DNA from: JBGSIC01 sp041751875
GTDB lineage: Bacteria > Bdellovibrionota > FAC87 > UBA2466 > JACKAF01
DNA: 64,000 nucleotides
Reading direction: 5' to 3'
Assembly (NCBI GenBank): GCA_041751875.1
Contig: JBGSIC010000015.1
Span: forward strand, 124,001-188,000
The notes below the pieces were generated by a model that saw nothing but the letters and a program-made list of their open reading frames with translations, was not told where the DNA came from and made no database searches. This document shows, in pieces, positions 33,982 to 43,508 of the stretch (positions are counted from its first letter, which is position 1; each line of letters opens with the position of its first letter). The translations under genes were made by a program, and so were the position numbers.

Positions 33982-34317
33982 ATGGGACAGACCAACGCGA
34001 ACGCGAAGGAACTAGAGCAGGACGAGGCAAACCAAGACCAAGCCTCTGGCGGAAACGTAGACCAAATTATGGACATCCCGCTTAAGGTAAGCGTGGAGCT
34101 GGGTCGTAGCCGCATTTTGGTGCAAGATTTACTCGCGTTACACAAAGGTTCCGTTGTCGAACTCAATAAACTTGCCGGCGAGCCGCTCGAAATTCTGGTG
34201 AACGACAAGGTCGTTGCACGGGGAGAAGTGGTGGTGGTGAATGAAAAGTTTGGAGTTCGCCTAACTGATATCGTTAGTCACACGCAGCGAATCCGCCAAT
34301 TAGGAGCTAATGAATGA
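33982..34317 (+). CDS. fliN: Flagellar motor switch protein FliN
   Basis: C-ring SpoA-domain protein, 111 residues. An acidic N-terminal tail (about 1-28) precedes the conserved IMDIPLKVSVELGRSRILVQDLL and the ending DKVVARGEVVVVNEKFGVRLTDI. The stop overlaps the fliO start (ATGA). Confidence 0.96.
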   Translation: MGQTNANAKELEQDEANQDQASGGNVDQIMDIPLKVSVELGRSRILVQDLLALHKGSVVELNKLAGEPLEILVNDKVVARGEVVVVNEKFGVRLTDIVSHTQRIRQLGANE

Positions 34318-34841
34318 GACGCCTCGCGCTTATTTTAAGCTTTCTGCTCGTCTTCATTGCTAGTGCCGATGCTGCGGTCGATAAAGCGGCTCCCGCCAGC
34401 ACCGATGCGAGTGTTCGCGATTTCATGCAGAAAGAAGAGCTACCTCTGGGACACCCTGAGGTAGGCATCGAAACAAAGTCTCCCACACGCCACGTAGGTA
34501 AAATCGCTGTCGGTGTGGCGATTCTTTTAATCCTCGCTGGAGCGACCGCGTTTGGCTTGAAGGCCCTTAAGACCCAATCCGTACGACAGGGAAGTCGGAA
34601 GTATCTCATCGAGAAGATGAGCTACGCAAACCTAGGTCCGAAGAGCGGAGTCTGTTTACTCAAGGTCGGCAAAGAGTTTGTGCTCGTCGGTGTGACTCCT
34701 CAACAGATCAACTTTCTTTCCACGCTTCCCGAACTCACCAAGGAATACAACACGGAGAACAAGGGTGAGTCAGATAGTTTCCGTGAAGCCGTACAAGAAG
34801 AATTCAAACGCATTAAAGGAAAGCCGCCACTTAATATATGA
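34314..34841 (+). CDS. fliO: FliO-like flagellar export assembly protein
   Basis: A 175-residue protein with an N-terminal signal-like helix (about 3-21), a second membrane helix (about 62-83) and a cytoplasmic part resembling FliO (RKYLIEKMSYANLGPKSGVCLLKVGKEFVLVGVTPQQINFLS). FliO sequences are weakly conserved, so position between fliN and fliP is a major part of the evidence. FliO helps assemble FliP. It overlaps fliP by 4 nt. Confidence 0.82.
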   Translation: MRRLALILSFLLVFIASADAAVDKAAPASTDASVRDFMQKEELPLGHPEVGIETKSPTRHVGKIAVGVAILLILAGATAFGLKALKTQSVRQGSRKYLIEKMSYANLGPKSGVCLLKVGKEFVLVGVTPQQINFLSTLPELTKEYNTENKGESDSFREAVQEEFKRIKGKPPLNI

Positions 34842-35593
34842 TTCAAGCCTGCGCGCACGCCTTTTGGAGTATCCTTCTCGCTTTCTCAAGCCAAGTTTCG
34901 GCTGCGGAGAGTAATCCCTTTCCCCCTTTGCAGATCACTTTGGGCGGGGCCACGGGAAGTCCTGAGCAGGCGGCCGTTGCCCTGAAGATTCTCGCGCTTC
35001 TGACCATCCTGGCGCTGGCCCCGTCGATTCTTATCATGATGACGAGTTTTATCCGTATCGTGATTGTGCTTTCGTTCGTCCGTCAGGCGGTGGGAACGCA
35101 GGTTCTTCCGCCAAATCAGCTCATCATCGGTTTGTCACTTTTTCTGACTGCGTTCGTGATGGCTCCGGCTTGGACCAAGATTTACAATGAAGCGCTAAAT
35201 CCTTATCTGGAGAAGAAAATCTCCCAGAAAGAAGCGCTCAATTATACCGATCTTGCGCTAAGAAATTTTATGTTCCGCCAAACGCGAGAAAAAGATTTGG
35301 GACTTTTTCTGAAGCTTGCAAAAGTGGACACCCCTGAGAAGCGCAAGGATGTTCCGACTTACTTGCTCATCCCGGCGTTTATGATTTCTGAACTCAAAAC
35401 AGCTTTTCAAATCGGGTTCATGATTTATGTGCCGTTTTTGATTCTCGACATGGTAGTCGCTTCGGTCCTGATGGCGATGGGTATGATGATGCTCCCGCCG
35501 GTTATTATTTCCCTGCCGTTCAAACTCATCCTCTTCGTTTTGGTCGATGGATGGCATTTGATCGTCGGTTCCTTGGTTCGCAGCTTTGGTTAA
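34838..35593 (+). CDS. fliP: Flagellar export gate protein FliP
   Basis: Core of the flagellar type III export gate, 251 residues, with a cleavable signal peptide. Family landmarks: LALAPSILIMMTSFIRIVIVLSF, RQAVGTQVLPPNQ, TYLLIPAFMISELKTAFQIGF and the Met-rich SVLMAMGMMMLPP. It overlaps fliO. Confidence 0.97.
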   Translation: MIQACAHAFWSILLAFSSQVSAAESNPFPPLQITLGGATGSPEQAAVALKILALLTILALAPSILIMMTSFIRIVIVLSFVRQAVGTQVLPPNQLIIGLSLFLTAFVMAPAWTKIYNEALNPYLEKKISQKEALNYTDLALRNFMFRQTREKDLGLFLKLAKVDTPEKRKDVPTYLLIPAFMISELKTAFQIGFMIYVPFLILDMVVASVLMAMGMMMLPPVIISLPFKLILFVLVDGWHLIVGSLVRSFG

Positions 35594-35602
35594 AGGAGCA
35601 AC

Positions 35603-35872
35603 ATGGGTTCGGAACAAGTTCTCGATATCACGCGCGAGGGCCTTAAAGTTGCACTGCTCCTCTCTGGCCCGATGCTTCTCTTCGGTTTAGTCACCGGTGT
35701 GGTGATCAGTATCTTCCAAGCGGTCACGCAAATTTCCGAATCTACTCTTGCGATTGTTCCCAAGATGCTCGCCATCCTCATCGCTTTTGTGATCTTTGCT
35801 CCATGGATGTTGGACACGATTACTCACTTCACTACCCAGGTGTTTGAAAGCATTCCGAGCGTGATCCGTTGA
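35603..35872 (+). CDS. fliQ: Flagellar export gate protein FliQ
   Basis: An 89-residue two-helix export gate subunit: ALLLSGPMLLFGLVTGVVISIFQAVTQI and TLAIVPKMLAILIAFVIFAPWML. It has a strong AAAGGAG ribosome site. Its stop overlaps the fliR TTG start. Confidence 0.97.
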   Translation: MGSEQVLDITREGLKVALLLSGPMLLFGLVTGVVISIFQAVTQISESTLAIVPKMLAILIAFVIFAPWMLDTITHFTTQVFESIPSVIR

Positions 35873-36654
35873 GTGCACTGTTTCCAAATGATTGGCGTGT
35901 TTACTTAAGTGTTCTCGCGGTTTTCCTGCGACTTTTGGGACTATTTATTCTCGTTCCTGGTTTCTCGCACCAGACGATTCCGTCTAGTGTGAAGTTACTT
36001 TTAGCGCTGGTCATATCGCTCGCCATTTACCCCGTGGTACGCCACGCCGTTCCTCCCGTTCCTCTCCATATTGGCGGGATGGCCGTCTACGCACTTCGGG
36101 AGAGTTTAATCGGCTTTCTGATGGGTTTTGTCGCTTATCTCACTTTTGAAGCGATTCACCTGGCTGCTCATTTTATGGGATATCAGATGGGTTTTGGTGC
36201 GGCTAGTCTCTTTGATCCCGTCACGCAGGCCTCGGTGAGTGTACTCGTTCCTCTGGCCGGTTGGCTCGCGCTGATGGTGTTTTTATTCATGGATATGCAC
36301 CACTATTTGCTTTCTCTTTTTGTCCAAAGCTTTGATGTCACGCGCGGGGCGGATTTTGCTCGTCTGACAGGTAAGGGCGTGATCACGCTTTTGACGGACG
36401 GGACGAGTCGACTTTTTGTGATTGCGATTAAAATTGCCGCTCCCTTCACCTTTTTAGTTTTAGCGTCAAACGTGGCTACCGGAATTCTTTCGCGCCTTTT
36501 GCCCCAAATGCAAATGGTGCTCTTCGTTTTTCCGGTCACTATTTTTCTGGGTGTTTGCAGTCTCTATCTCTTTGCTCCCGAGATGCTTGAGTACTTCGAG
36601 GAGCTAATGGACCAAATGGGCCAAGATTTAGTGTTGCTTCTCAGAACCATTTAA
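35869..36654 (+). CDS. fliR: Flagellar export gate protein FliR
   Basis: Export gate subunit, 261 residues, starting with TTG in a TTGA overlap with fliQ. It is highly hydrophobic, with FliR segments such as FLRLLGLFILVPGFSHQTIPSSVKLLLAL and GYQMGFGAASLFDPVTQASVSVL. It is followed 21 bp later by flhB. Confidence 0.96.
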   Translation: MSALFPNDWRVYLSVLAVFLRLLGLFILVPGFSHQTIPSSVKLLLALVISLAIYPVVRHAVPPVPLHIGGMAVYALRESLIGFLMGFVAYLTFEAIHLAAHFMGYQMGFGAASLFDPVTQASVSVLVPLAGWLALMVFLFMDMHHYLLSLFVQSFDVTRGADFARLTGKGVITLLTDGTSRLFVIAIKIAAPFTFLVLASNVATGILSRLLPQMQMVLFVFPVTIFLGVCSLYLFAPEMLEYFEELMDQMGQDLVLLLRTI

Positions 36655-36675
36655 CTGTTTTTAAGGTAATCCCAC

Positions 36676-37767
36676 GTGGCAGACGCTTCTGAAAATTCAG
36701 CAGAAGAACGCAATCAGCCCGCAACCGCGTTTAGGCGAGAGGAGTTTCGCAAACGTGGGCAGGTGGCGATGAGTCGCGAGCTTTTGTCTGTTTTTGTGTT
36801 GGGAAGCGTTGGTATCGCACTTTATTTAATGAGCTCTCGTTTACTAGTCGAGTTCTCGAGCTTGAGTGCGCGCTTTTTCACGTTTGGGCCTTTCCAGCCC
36901 ATGGACAAGAACACCCTGATTCAGTTGGGAGGGGAAAGCCTGATTTCCTGGGGATGGATGGTTGGCCCCATCTTTCTCGTCGCCCTGGTGGTCGGTGTTT
37001 TGATCAGCGCGGCACAGGCCGGTCTTTATGTGACCTGGGAACCCCTTTCTCCGAACTGGGAGCGGCTGAACCCGGTGTCAGGGTTCAAACGGTTGTTTTC
37101 CAGCAAAGGGTTTGTTGAGGCTTTCAAAGCAATGCTCAAGATGGGCATCGCGTTTGCGATTTTGTGGTCGTTTCTTGAAACCCAGGCCAATGGCGTGGGG
37201 GCCTTTTTGAGTCAAGACGTTGCCGAGATCACCGCCTCCACGCTGGGATCGGTGGGGCGACTTTTTTTCACGATCCTGGCTGCGCTATTGGTTCTAGCCG
37301 CGGCAGACTATGGGTTTCAGCGCTGGACTCTTGAGAAAGAAATGCGGATGACCCGCCAGGAAACTAAAGAGGAATTCAAACTCCGAGAAGGTGATCCGTT
37401 AATCAAATCGCGCATTCGCGGTTTGCAACGTCGCTTAGCAAGTCGGCGGATGATGGAAGACGTTCCCAAGGCGGATGTGATTGTCACCAACCCCACTCAC
37501 TTTGCCATCGCGCTTCGCTACGACCGCGACAACATGCCTGCTCCGAAGGTGGTCGCAAAAGGGGCGGGAATTATCGCACAGAAGATTAAGGAACTGGGCC
37601 GCTCTAAAGGGGTTCCTATTGTGGAAAACAAACCCTTGGCACGTGCGTTGTTTAAGCAGCTCGATATCGGGCACTACGTTCCGAGAGATTTATTCAAAGC
37701 GGTGGCCGAAGTATTGGCCTACGTTTACCGCCTTCGTGGCCTTACCCAGGTGAACTATGGAAGATAA
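36676..37767 (+). CDS. flhB: Flagellar export switch protein FlhB
   Basis: Substrate-specificity switch of the export apparatus, 363 residues, GTG start. The N-terminal FRREEFRKRGQVAMSREL and four membrane helices are typical. The autocleavage motif NPTH is intact at residues 272-275, with the downstream VENKPLARALF. It overlaps flhA by 11 bp. Confidence 0.97.
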   Translation: MADASENSAEERNQPATAFRREEFRKRGQVAMSRELLSVFVLGSVGIALYLMSSRLLVEFSSLSARFFTFGPFQPMDKNTLIQLGGESLISWGWMVGPIFLVALVVGVLISAAQAGLYVTWEPLSPNWERLNPVSGFKRLFSSKGFVEAFKAMLKMGIAFAILWSFLETQANGVGAFLSQDVAEITASTLGSVGRLFFTILAALLVLAAADYGFQRWTLEKEMRMTRQETKEEFKLREGDPLIKSRIRGLQRRLASRRMMEDVPKADVIVTNPTHFAIALRYDRDNMPAPKVVAKGAGIIAQKIKELGRSKGVPIVENKPLARALFKQLDIGHYVPRDLFKAVAEVLAYVYRLRGLTQVNYGR

Positions 37768-39838
37768 ATACGCCTTATCCACCCGACTCAACCAGATCAT
37801 CAAGCATAGTGATATCGGTATCGCGCTAGCTGTGCTGGGCACGCTACTGGTAATGATCATTCCGGTTCCGCCGATCATCATGGACCTTCTGCTTGTGATG
37901 AGCATGACATTTAGCGTTTGCGTGCTTCTCGTTGCGGTGTATTCAGGCAAGCCTCTTGATTTCTCTGTTTTTCCAACCGTTCTTTTGTTCGCCACACTTT
38001 TTCGGCTTTCACTGAACGTGGCTTCGAGTCGCCTCATTCTTCTGAACGGACATACGGGTGAAGCGGCCGCGGGGAGGGTCATTGAGACCTTCGGTCACTT
38101 GGTTGTGGGCGGAAACTACATTGTTGGCTTGGTCATTTTCATTCTTTTGATCGTCATCAACTTTGTGGTTATCACCAAGGGCGCTGGCCGCGTCGCGGAA
38201 GTTGCGGCCCGTTTCGTATTGGATTCCATGCCGGGTAAGCAGATGAGCATCGACGCGGATCTCAACGCGGGTCTCATCAATGAGGACCAAGCGCGAACCA
38301 GACGCAAGCAAGTCGAGCAAGAAGCCGATTTTTACGGGGCCATGGATGGTGCTAGTAAATTCGTCCGCGGCGACGCGATTGCGGGCATTCTTATTACCGT
38401 GATCAATATTCTCGGTGGTTTGGCTATTGGCGTGTTCCAGAAAGGCATTGGGGTAGGTAGCGCCGCCCAGTTTTATACTTTGATGACCATCGGTGATGGT
38501 CTGGTCACGCAGATTCCCGCTCTGGTTGTCTCCACCGCGGCGGGTATCATCGTGACACGCGCGTCCTCGGGTAACAGCCTTTCGCGCGAAGTCGCCAACC
38601 AGGTGATTCTTCAACCCCGAGCGATAGGAATTACTGGGGCGATCATGGGCTTTATTTGCTTCATGCCCGGAATTCCTACCCTTCCGTTCCTACTAATTGC
38701 GGTCATCATGGGTTCGGTGGCGTTTCTCGTCCACCGCAGTCAGTTAGAAACAAAAGACAAGGAACGCGATGAAGAGCGCAAGAAAGTGGAACAAGCGTCG
38801 GTCGACACGCATGTACCTCCGGAAGTCGATACGCTTGAACTCCAGGTTGGCTACGGTTTGGTGAAGCTCGTGGATGTCGATAATAAGGGAGACCTTATCG
38901 AGCGGATCTATCAACTGCGTAAAGAGTTCGCAAAGGACTTAGGCGTTATTGTTCCCAAGGTCCGAATCAAGGACAATCTCGAACTCCAGCCTGCTGAGTA
39001 CTCCATTTTAATCAAAGGCGTCTCCGTTGCGCGCGGTGAGCTTATGGCGGGTTATATGCTCGCCATGGATCCGGGTAATACCACACGGAAAGTAGCAGGA
39101 ATTGAAACCAAAGAGCCCGTGTTTGGTTTACCCGCGCTGTGGATTTCCTCTTCGAAAAAAGAAGAAGCGCAGATGGCCGGATACACCGTCGTCGATCACC
39201 AAACGATCATCGCGACCCACTTGTCGGAAACTATTCGTAAGCACGCTTATGAACTAGTAGGCCGTCAAGAGCTGCAAGCGCTCGTGGAGAACGTCAGCAA
39301 GACCTATCCCAAGGTGGTCGAAGAGCTAATCCCGAACGTACTGCCCCTGGGTACCGTGTTGAAGGTTTGCCAAAACTTGTTGCGCGAACAAGTCCCGGTA
39401 CGCGATTTATTGACGATACTAGAAACGCTCGCGAACTACGGTCCTCAGACCAAGGACGCTGATGCGCTCACTGAATACGTACGCGCGGCTCTTGCACGTT
39501 CCATCACACAACGCCTGACGATTGGTGGAAACGAACTGGAAGTTATTACCTTTGCTCCTCGTACTGAGCAGACCTTGATCGAATCGTACAAAAAAATCGA
39601 GGGAGGAGCGGTCCTCAATCTTGAGCCCGGCTTTTTCGAGAAGCTGGTGATGCAGCTACAACGTCAGCTGGAGGCCAACGTGTTTCAGTCGGGTGTTTCG
39701 GTTCTCTTGTGCCATCCGATGATCCGTTCCCAACTGAAGAAACTTTTGGATCGTTTTGTTCCGGGCCTGACGATTGTGTCAGCCAATGAAATTTCATCCA
39801 ACGCAAGAATTCGATTCATAGCTACCGTGGAGGCGTGA
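37757..39838 (+). CDS. flhA: Flagellar export gate protein FlhA
   Basis: Export gate channel and chaperone-docking protein, 693 residues, normal length. The FHIPEP signature region is present (FPTVLLFATLFRLSLNVASSR), as is the cytoplasmic loop with AEVAARFVLDSMPGKQMSID. The C-terminal cytoplasmic domain begins near residue 350. It is followed after 1 bp by flhF. Confidence 0.97.
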   Translation: MEDKYALSTRLNQIIKHSDIGIALAVLGTLLVMIIPVPPIIMDLLLVMSMTFSVCVLLVAVYSGKPLDFSVFPTVLLFATLFRLSLNVASSRLILLNGHTGEAAAGRVIETFGHLVVGGNYIVGLVIFILLIVINFVVITKGAGRVAEVAARFVLDSMPGKQMSIDADLNAGLINEDQARTRRKQVEQEADFYGAMDGASKFVRGDAIAGILITVINILGGLAIGVFQKGIGVGSAAQFYTLMTIGDGLVTQIPALVVSTAAGIIVTRASSGNSLSREVANQVILQPRAIGITGAIMGFICFMPGIPTLPFLLIAVIMGSVAFLVHRSQLETKDKERDEERKKVEQASVDTHVPPEVDTLELQVGYGLVKLVDVDNKGDLIERIYQLRKEFAKDLGVIVPKVRIKDNLELQPAEYSILIKGVSVARGELMAGYMLAMDPGNTTRKVAGIETKEPVFGLPALWISSSKKEEAQMAGYTVVDHQTIIATHLSETIRKHAYELVGRQELQALVENVSKTYPKVVEELIPNVLPLGTVLKVCQNLLREQVPVRDLLTILETLANYGPQTKDADALTEYVRAALARSITQRLTIGGNELEVITFAPRTEQTLIESYKKIEGGAVLNLEPGFFEKLVMQLQRQLEANVFQSGVSVLLCHPMIRSQLKKLLDRFVPGLTIVSANEISSNARIRFIATVEA

Positions 39839-39839
39839 G

Positions 39840-41006
39840 ATGTTCGTAAAAAAATTCGAGGCTGAGTCCTTAGAAGCCGCTTTGGCGCAGGTAAAAGAAG
39901 CGCTTGGGCCGGAAGCCCTTATTCTGGAAACCCAGCACAAGAAAAAGGGGTTTCTCCAAAAGAAGGTGGTGGTAGTGACGGCGGCCTTTGAGCAAGGGGC
40001 GACCCCCGCGCCGAAGGCAAAGAAGAGTCTCGCGGACATTTTTCCGCATCGCAAATCGCCGGCGCCTACCGAACAGGTAGAAAAGGTGGAGCAGGATGCG
40101 CCGGCAAGGCGCGTACTTCCCGAAAGCTCGGAAAAAAGGCCTACGCGCGCTCAGCAACTAGCCCAAAAATATCTGAACCTCTCCGATTCGCCTCCCGCTA
40201 AAGCTGCGCCCAGTCCGACCGCAGTTGCCGGGCAGCAAGACCGGTTCGATAAATTTGAGTCTGTTTTTCTCAAAGCGGGCTTGAGTGATGAATCGGCTAA
40301 AGAACTGACGCGGCGCGTACTCTTCGATTTTGGAAAAGAAGATTTAGCGGTTCCCTCATTTCGCGAGAAAGCTTTGGGTTCTTTGCTGAGCGGTGCGCTG
40401 CGGGACTTGAGTGAAGCTGAGTTTCTAGATTCGGCGAGCTGGGTCGCGATTGGCCCAGCTGGCGCCGGAAAGACGTCGCTACTTGTGAAACTGGCTTTGG
40501 ATCTGAAGACAAAAGGGCACTCTGTCACTTTGGTGGGGCTCGATAAACGAAAGGTTTTGGGAGTCAATGAGCTGGCTGCGTACGCTCAGCTCATACACGT
40601 ACCTTTCGCGCCCGAAATGAGAGAATACGGTGACAGCGCGCGCATTCAGCTTATCGATGGGCCGTGCTTGCCTTTCACGGACGAAAAAGTTGCTTTGCGG
40701 GCCGCTGAGTCCCTCAAAGGAAAAAGTGTTGTGCTGGTCGTTGATGGGACTCGCCGCCTGGAAGAGATGCTCAAGAGCTACGAGGACGCCCAGCCGTTCT
40801 TTCCACGGGCGGTTTGCTTTACGCGTTGGGATGAAGCTCTTAAATTGGGAACTGTTTACGATTTCCTCCGTCGCACCCGCCTACCTATTTTAGGAATTTC
40901 TCAGTCGAGATCTTTCAAGGCGCCGTTTTCCTACCTGAAAAAGAATGAGATGGTGCAGCAGCTCTTTTCTTTCGCTGCTCGTGGTGAACAGCGGGGTGAA
41001 AAATGA
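39840..41006 (+). CDS. flhF: FlhF-like SRP GTPase with altered G motifs
   Basis: Signal-recognition-type GTPase that normally sets flagellar placement, 388 residues. The N-terminal MFVKKFEAESLEAALAQVKEALGPEALIL matches FlhF, a variable B domain follows (about 60-140), and the G domain has a P-loop GPAGAGKT (205-212). The other G motifs are degraded: DTAG reads DGPC, TKxDE reads TRWDE, and the DTYR block is not recognisable. GTP hydrolysis may therefore be weak. Position between flhA and flhG supports the name. It overlaps flhG by 4 nt. Confidence 0.88.
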   Translation: MFVKKFEAESLEAALAQVKEALGPEALILETQHKKKGFLQKKVVVVTAAFEQGATPAPKAKKSLADIFPHRKSPAPTEQVEKVEQDAPARRVLPESSEKRPTRAQQLAQKYLNLSDSPPAKAAPSPTAVAGQQDRFDKFESVFLKAGLSDESAKELTRRVLFDFGKEDLAVPSFREKALGSLLSGALRDLSEAEFLDSASWVAIGPAGAGKTSLLVKLALDLKTKGHSVTLVGLDKRKVLGVNELAAYAQLIHVPFAPEMREYGDSARIQLIDGPCLPFTDEKVALRAAESLKGKSVVLVVDGTRRLEEMLKSYEDAQPFFPRAVCFTRWDEALKLGTVYDFLRRTRLPILGISQSRSFKAPFSYLKKNEMVQQLFSFAARGEQRGEK

Positions 41007-41809
41007 TCGTAAACCCCCGTGTGATTTCAGTTTCTAGCGGCAAGGGAGGCGTGGGTAAAACCACGTTGGTCTCCAATTTGGGAACTCTTTGGGCGCAAAA
41101 AGGTAAGCGCGTTCTTTTGATCGATGGCGATTGGAATTTGGGGAAGTTGGGGATCACGTTGGGAGTAAAACCCCAGTGGACCGTCGACAAAGCACTAGGT
41201 GGTGAAGTTCCTTTTGATAAAGTTATTCACTCTATCAACGAAAATCTTTCGCTGCTCGCATCCCCTTCAGGTGTTTTGGGTTTTGAAGAGCTTACCGGAG
41301 ATCAGCGCAATCAGTTGTTTTTCGAAATCGAGCGTTGCTGTGGCATTTATGATCTTATTTTGATCGATCATTCCTCGGGACTAGATTGGAATGTTTTACA
41401 GTTTGCTGCAGCGGCCCATCAGCATGTCGTTGTGCTCACAACGGAGCCAACCAGTTACATGGATGCCTATGCTATAATGAAAATATTGTCGAAGCGGTTC
41501 GGGGTTCGTGAGTTTTGGCTTGTTGTGACAATGAGCCAGAATGACAGTGAGACGAGTGGCGTCATGAATCGGTTCTCCGACTATGTTCGTGAGCAACTGA
41601 TGGTGCGAGTCAATTTGCTGGAGACTCTGCCTTGGGATCCCCAGTTAGGGGAGGCCATTCGCCGCCAGCAGCCCTACGTTTTACAACATCCCCATTCGGC
41701 TTTGACTTCCCGGTTTGAGCGCCTCTGCCGTCGGATCGAAAACAGTCCGGTGAAAGAGACCTCGGGTCTGCGCTTTTTCTACTCTCAACAATTAGCCTCG
41801 ACGAGATAA
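41003..41809 (+). CDS. flhG: FlhG (MinD-like ATPase, flagellar number regulator)
   Basis: A 268-residue ParA/MinD ATPase with deviant Walker A SGKGGVGKTT (residues 12-21), LLIDGDWNLGKLGITLG and LILIDHSSGL (Walker B region). FlhG usually limits flagellar number together with FlhF. The final residues (RFFYSQQLAS) are less hydrophobic than many membrane-targeting helices. It is followed 3 bp later by fliA. Confidence 0.93.
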   Translation: MIVNPRVISVSSGKGGVGKTTLVSNLGTLWAQKGKRVLLIDGDWNLGKLGITLGVKPQWTVDKALGGEVPFDKVIHSINENLSLLASPSGVLGFEELTGDQRNQLFFEIERCCGIYDLILIDHSSGLDWNVLQFAAAAHQHVVVLTTEPTSYMDAYAIMKILSKRFGVREFWLVVTMSQNDSETSGVMNRFSDYVREQLMVRVNLLETLPWDPQLGEAIRRQQPYVLQHPHSALTSRFERLCRRIENSPVKETSGLRFFYSQQLASTR

Positions 41810-41812
41810 CCT

Positions 41813-42589
41813 ATGAGCGAAAACTTAGTCACCAAGAAATACAAGGTTAAGAAGCGCAAAATCGACAAGCGCACCAAAGAAAAGTTGATTATCGAATACG
41901 CGCCGCTCATTAAGTTTATTGCACAGAAAATCGCGGTTCGCTTGCCTTCGAATATTGAGTTCGATGATTTGGTGAGTTCAGGAGTCATCGGGTTGATGGA
42001 TGCTATCGATAAATATGATCCGACTCGTGACAACAAGTTTAAGACGTACGCGGAATTCCGTATTCGCGGTGCCATTTTGGATGAATTGCGCGCACAAGAT
42101 TGGGTACCCCGTTCCGTCCGTGAGAAGGCCAAGCAATTGGAACGTGCGCATCTGCGTTTGGAGCAGGGGCTCGGTCGTATCCCCACCGAAGACGAAATCA
42201 CCAAAGAACTGAATCTGAGTAAGGAAGAGTATTACGACCTTCTTAACCAGGTGAAGTCGGTTTCTATTTTAAGTCTTGATGAAGCCGGAAGCTTTAACAG
42301 CTCTGATCGTAAGAGTATCCTGAGCCTGCTGGAAAGCTGCAAAATTCCTAGTCCCATCACGCAGCTCAATATTAAGTCGATCAAAGAAGTCGTTACGCGC
42401 GCTATTGAGAGCCTGCCGGAAAAGCAGCGCCTAGTGCTAAGTCTCTATTATTACGAAGACTTGAATTTGAAGGAGATTGGGGAAATACTGGATGTGACTG
42501 AGAGCCGCGTGTCCCAATTGCACACCCAAGCGATTCTCTGGTTGCGGCGCAAGCTGCGAACATACTTCGACGAGGATATTGAAGCTTGA
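41813..42589 (+). CDS. fliA: Flagellar sigma factor FliA (sigma-28)
   Basis: Alternative sigma factor of 258 residues with regions 2 (DDLVSSGVIGLMDAIDKYDP, then FKTYAEFRIRGAILDELRAQDWVPRSVR), 3 (LGRIPTEDEITKELNL) and 4 (LPEKQRLVLSLYYYEDLNLKEIGEILDVTESRVSQLH) all complete. It should transcribe late flagellar genes; I saw no TAAA-N15-GCCGATAA promoter in this window, so its targets lie elsewhere. An unusually basic N-terminal stretch (KKYKVKKRKIDKRTKEK) precedes region 2. It overlaps the recombinase gene by 4 nt. Confidence 0.96.
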   Translation: MSENLVTKKYKVKKRKIDKRTKEKLIIEYAPLIKFIAQKIAVRLPSNIEFDDLVSSGVIGLMDAIDKYDPTRDNKFKTYAEFRIRGAILDELRAQDWVPRSVREKAKQLERAHLRLEQGLGRIPTEDEITKELNLSKEEYYDLLNQVKSVSILSLDEAGSFNSSDRKSILSLLESCKIPSPITQLNIKSIKEVVTRAIESLPEKQRLVLSLYYYEDLNLKEIGEILDVTESRVSQLHTQAILWLRRKLRTYFDEDIEA

Positions 42590-43503
42590 GCCAAAAGGCC
42601 GACCAAGATCTTTCCCAGACCGCCGCCCAAGAGTTTCTTTCCTATGTCAGTGTGGAAAAGGGTCACGCCCTTAATACCCGTCTCGCCTACGAAAAAGATA
42701 TAGACCAATTTTTCGTTTTTTGTCGCATGAGCCATGTTGATCCTCTAAGCGCTTCGCTTAAAGATCTTCAGAAGTTTCTCGCCAGTCTTCGGCGCAGATC
42801 GCTCTCGTCGCGGACGATGGCACGTAAGCTCACGACCTTGAAACAGTTTTATCGGTTTCTGCTTCGTGAGGGCCAGATTACCAGTGATCCCGCGGAACTG
42901 ATGTCGGTGACAGTCAAAGCGCGTATTTTGCCCAAGCTTCTCACGGAAGCCGAAATGAAGCGTTTGATCGAATCGGCCGAAGGTGATGATGAAGAAAGCA
43001 TTCGCGACCGCGCTATCATGGAACTGTGGTACGCCACGGGTTGCCGCATCAGCGAGTTGGTAGGATTAGAAATTAACCGCATCGATTGGGACCAAAGTGT
43101 GGTGAAGCTTTGGGGGAAAGGCGACAGAGAGCGCCTGGTTCCCGTTCATCCCCTTGCGATGGAATGGTGCCGCAAATACAAAGCGGTACGCCATGAATGG
43201 CTTCGCCTCACCGATTTGAAGCAGCCCAAGATTTTCTTTCTTAAGCAGACGGGCTCGGCGTTCAACCGCCAGGGGATGTGGAAGCTTGTGAAGCGTTACG
43301 CGAAAGAAGCCGGCATCCACAAGAATATTTGGCCGCACATGATCCGCCACTCCTTTGCCACCCATGTGTTGCAAGGCGGAGCCGACCTGCGAGCCGTGCA
43401 AGAACTTTTGGGTCACCGTTCCATTAGCACCACGGAAGTTTACACCCATTTGGACATCGAGAATTTGAAGTCCATGCAGGTGAAGTACCATCCTCGTAAC
43501 TAA
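42586..43503 (+). CDS. xerD: Xer-type tyrosine recombinase
   Basis: Chromosome-dimer resolution recombinase, 305 residues, with all catalytic residues: Arg in GCRISELVG, Lys in GKGDRERLVP, HxxR in HMIRHSFATH, His in LGHRSISTTEVY and nucleophile Tyr286. The N-terminal SAM-like core-binding domain covers residues 10-100. The start is TTG in a TTGA overlap with fliA, so translation is coupled to sigma-28. XerC cannot be excluded without the other paralogue. No integron or phage genes adjoin, which favours a housekeeping role. Confidence 0.9.
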   Translation: MSQKADQDLSQTAAQEFLSYVSVEKGHALNTRLAYEKDIDQFFVFCRMSHVDPLSASLKDLQKFLASLRRRSLSSRTMARKLTTLKQFYRFLLREGQITSDPAELMSVTVKARILPKLLTEAEMKRLIESAEGDDEESIRDRAIMELWYATGCRISELVGLEINRIDWDQSVVKLWGKGDRERLVPVHPLAMEWCRKYKAVRHEWLRLTDLKQPKIFFLKQTGSAFNRQGMWKLVKRYAKEAGIHKNIWPHMIRHSFATHVLQGGADLRAVQELLGHRSISTTEVYTHLDIENLKSMQVKYHPRN

Positions 43504-43508
43504 CCAGC

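Noticed and set aside
42586..43503. Integron or phage integrase
   Set aside because: The recombinase has the Xer length and motifs, is coupled to fliA, and no attachment site, cassette or phage genes adjoin it.
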